From positions 1 through 25,000 of the forward strand of contig CAIIXF020000171.1 in assembly GCA_903813345.2 (NCBI GenBank): DNA of 25,000 nucleotides, read 5' to 3'. The DNA comes from Owenia fusiformis. Lineage: Eukaryota; Annelida; Polychaeta; Sabellida; Oweniidae. Shown piece after piece: positions 22,849 to 25,000 of the stretch (the stretch's first letter is position 1; the number at the start of each line of letters is the position of its first letter). A program made the position numbers and the translations under genes. Below the pieces are notes generated by a model, which worked only from the letters and a program-made list of their open reading frames with translations, was not told the DNA's origin and did no database searches.

Positions 22849-22905
22849 GTCTAACTACATCATTGAATATAGCAAGAATATTGATAACATTTACGGGGAA
22901 TCCCG
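22849..22905 (+). CDS. Weak candidate exon before 23014
   Basis: An AG at 22847-22848 with a poor pyrimidine tract opens a frame reading SNYIIEYSKNIDNIYGES and leaving two bases. A weak donor (gtatcg) starts at 22906. The phase fits the exon at 23014, across a 108-bp intron. The frame is closed just upstream by a TAG and just downstream by a TGA. The poor splice sites keep this tentative. Confidence 0.15.
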
Positions 22906-23013
22906 GTATCGATGATTTAACGTTTTAACAATGCATTATGGGATGGGAATCAATAGCCGTCAGAGATAGCGATGTAACATTCATAGATTGATTGATGGCC
23001 CTCTCTTTTACAG

Positions 23014-23125
23014 GAATACTAGTGTTGCTCCTAAACACAGTTTAAGATTTATAGAAGATTCATTAGATATAGCATCACTTCAATCTACTTCGGATATCGC
23101 ACGGGAATCGCTGCTAAATATTTAA
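23014..23125 (+). CDS. Candidate terminal exon, unknown protein
   Basis: A strong acceptor (gatggccctctcttttacag) ends at 23013. With one leading base, the next frame is open for 36 codons to a TAA at 23123-23125. The peptide starts NTSVAPKHSLRFIEDSLD and ends IASLQSTSDIARESLLNI. It is rich in Ser, Asp, Glu and Arg, has no Cys, Trp or Met, and resembles a cytoplasmic tail. Its end, LNI, fits a class II PDZ-binding pattern (hydrophobic, any, hydrophobic), although that is a loose match. The other plus frames stop early or lack support, and the minus strand is closed in all frames across the segment. No family is recognised. No AATAAA is close downstream; one lies at 24094-24099. Confidence 0.35.
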
Positions 23126-25000
23126 TTGCTACATGGATGCTTCTAGCATGGCTTGCCCTTTGCATTTACCAGTTGTCATAGAAACAGTGTATACGGTTGT
23201 TCACATCGCTCACGAATCAATTAAATCTCAATCTGAATTTTTAATATAAATATTAGTTCAGATCTACAGTGTTGTGATTTATGGTTGCACTTCATTGTTT
23301 TCAATATTTGAGCACTGTTGTCTCTGTAACATATGTACTTATAGGTTCTGGAATAGAGAAGCCATAAAGCTATCAATGCTTTGTGTACTATGATTCATGT
23401 ACTTTGCATCTACTTGAAGGAGGTTTTCCTAGCGTGATACTATTTTTTTTTTCTCGTTATCATCAAGGTTATTAAAACAAGGAGAAAATACAATGGTTTG
23501 ACTAGGTTGTAAGGGAGGTATCTCCCTAAAGAGACCCACCCACACTTCCCACAGTCTCATTTGATTTCAATATTGGCCTGATTTGCACATGTTATAATTG
23601 ATATGCCAGAGCATTACATGTTATTAATTGTTGGGCTATAGGTTAATCTGGTAAAAACCATCTGTTTCCACATTTGTTACTATGTTATGACGCTTGCTTA
23701 TCAAGCTCTGACTCTAGCCAAATTGTTGATAATAACACAAAAACAAAGCGGGTCATGTATGATAATATCAGTGTGCCAACATAAAAAATAGCTAGTTTTG
23801 AGAAATAATTACGATTTATTTATGATCACAGACCTGAGAGTATCACGCCATATTGTTGAGTTGCGTCAGAAACAAAAGGGGGTCATTTGTGGCTAATCCA
23901 TTATGGGATTATAATTAAGGTGAGACAGAGTAAAATGAGTGAGTAATCTTGTTCTCTGTTATCTCATATAAATATTTCCCAAAGTTATCCTTCTTACCTT
24001 AATGAAATGGATGAGATAAATTTCTGTGGTAGTAAACATATAAGTCAATATGAAAGGCTCTACTGACACCTGGTATACTACTACACATGTATCAATAAAC
24101 ATACTGTACTAACAACATCATTATTACATCTGTACCAACAACAAAGAATCTATATGACTTTATATTCCAATAGTATTTATTAATTCCTGTGTACAGGAAG
24201 GTAGATATATTGATGGGTACAAGTCTAGCCTGATTGATCTTATGTTTTCTAGGGCAAATGAAACAGTTTGGCTTATTAACTATCATCCCATGAATATTAT
24301 TGCTTGATGGACATATTTTGAATTATAAAATAGACTTAAAAAGAATAGAAATATTGAAATATAAAGTAGATCAGTTTGAAGTTTAGGCTCCAGATTCTAT
24401 AGAATTGTCATAAAATCGGGCACTTTATTCAAATTTTAGAGAGTAAACGAGTGGAATAGAAGTGCAGAGTTTGCTATTTTCAAGCGTAGAATATCAATAT
24501 CATAGTCGATCCCAATACTATCAACTATACATTTGTAGTAATAAAAGTTTTGATTTTCCAATAGTTTCTGCTGAGAGTTCTGCCTGTCGTGATTATCATA
24601 TCTATTAACACTGTATTGTTGTCAATTACCATCACTATCTCACTGACTTGATCAATTATCTTACAAAAATAATTCCAGTGACAACTCGCCTTTTACACCT
24701 CTTTACTAGAATGCTAAGAATGGAGGTCTAGTAAATGAATTATATAAGAGTGACATTTCAAATACATGACATTCCGGCATAATTTCTTCCCCAGCTTTTA
24801 TCGAAAAAAAGAGTAATATGGTATCATTTCCTCAGGCCTTTGAATTGACGTAATTATTAACACCACTCCGATTTTTCTTAGAACGTTTTACTTGCAGTTT
24901 GGTGACGAAATTATAAAATATCAGGGTTATTCCCTATTGGAACATGAAGTTACATAAATGCAATCCATCTCCCAGTTATTTATAACCAATTGTTTACTAG
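23126..25000. other. Non-genic AT-rich stretch
   Basis: It holds an RFX-like site at 23172-23185, a small hairpin around 23514 and AATAAA hexamers at 24094 and 24540. A 26-nt minus-strand segment (23998-24023) sits between a fair acceptor and a good gtaaga donor. A 28-codon hydrophobic frame (24565-24651) and a 26-nt plus segment (24795-24820) follow good acceptors. All are too short to support. If 23014-23125 is a last exon, the start of this stretch is its 3' untranslated region. Confidence 0.5.
23172..23185. promoter_or_regulatory. RFX X-box-like site
   Basis: GTTGTCATAGAAAC differs from GTYNCCATRGNAAC at one position. It lies 47 bp beyond the candidate terminal exon, an unusual place for a promoter element. 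An enhancer or chance are alternatives. Confidence 0.25.

Noticed and set aside
24565-24651. 28-codon hydrophobic frame after ttttccaatag
   Set aside because: Short, composition-driven, and an in-frame stop sits at the acceptor itself.
24795-24820. 26-nt segment between a strong acceptor and gtatca
   Set aside because: Weak donor and too short to evaluate without transcript data.
1-25000. tRNA, rRNA, CRISPR arrays, transposon proteins
   Set aside because: No tRNA-like T-arm with a matching cloverleaf, no regularly spaced direct repeats and no transposase or reverse transcriptase motif was seen by eye.

Overview
This looks like non-coding DNA from a nuclear eukaryotic genome, most likely a marine invertebrate. 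The sequence is AT-rich (about two thirds A+T by eye). It has no gene-dense stretch and no rRNA, tRNA or bacterial-style operon. No open frame exceeds 106 codons. With stops at roughly 7% of codons, I estimate that one or two frames of that length are expected by chance in 25 kb, so open-frame length alone identifies no gene here. The invertebrate guess rests on general composition and on a surplus of TACATGTA, which I associate from memory with molluscs. It is weak.

The window is best read as long introns and/or intergenic DNA with a few small islands that may be exons. On the plus strand these are a 39-nt GC-rich candidate microexon (2158-2196), a possible exon at 3608-3729, a possible two-exon unit (14138-14169 joined to 14401-14612), and a possible terminal exon (23014-23125, perhaps preceded by 22849-22905). 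On the minus strand they are a 38-nt candidate microexon (6667-6704) and a possible terminal exon (17189-17346). None could be tied to a named family. Short exons with plausible splice sites arise easily by chance in such DNA, so confidences are low. The two strands cannot all belong to one gene.

The clearest non-gene structures are three tandem copies of a 51-bp unit (15745-15897), whose first two copies stay in one reading frame, and a surplus of RFX X-box-like sites. The X-box set includes one perfect match (14924-14937) and two near matches 21 bp apart (1682-1716). There are also several exact palindromes, including an 18-bp one containing homeodomain-type TAAT/ATTA cores (14352-14369). 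No transposase, reverse transcriptase, CRISPR array or long terminal repeat was seen. I do not see a complete new system here.
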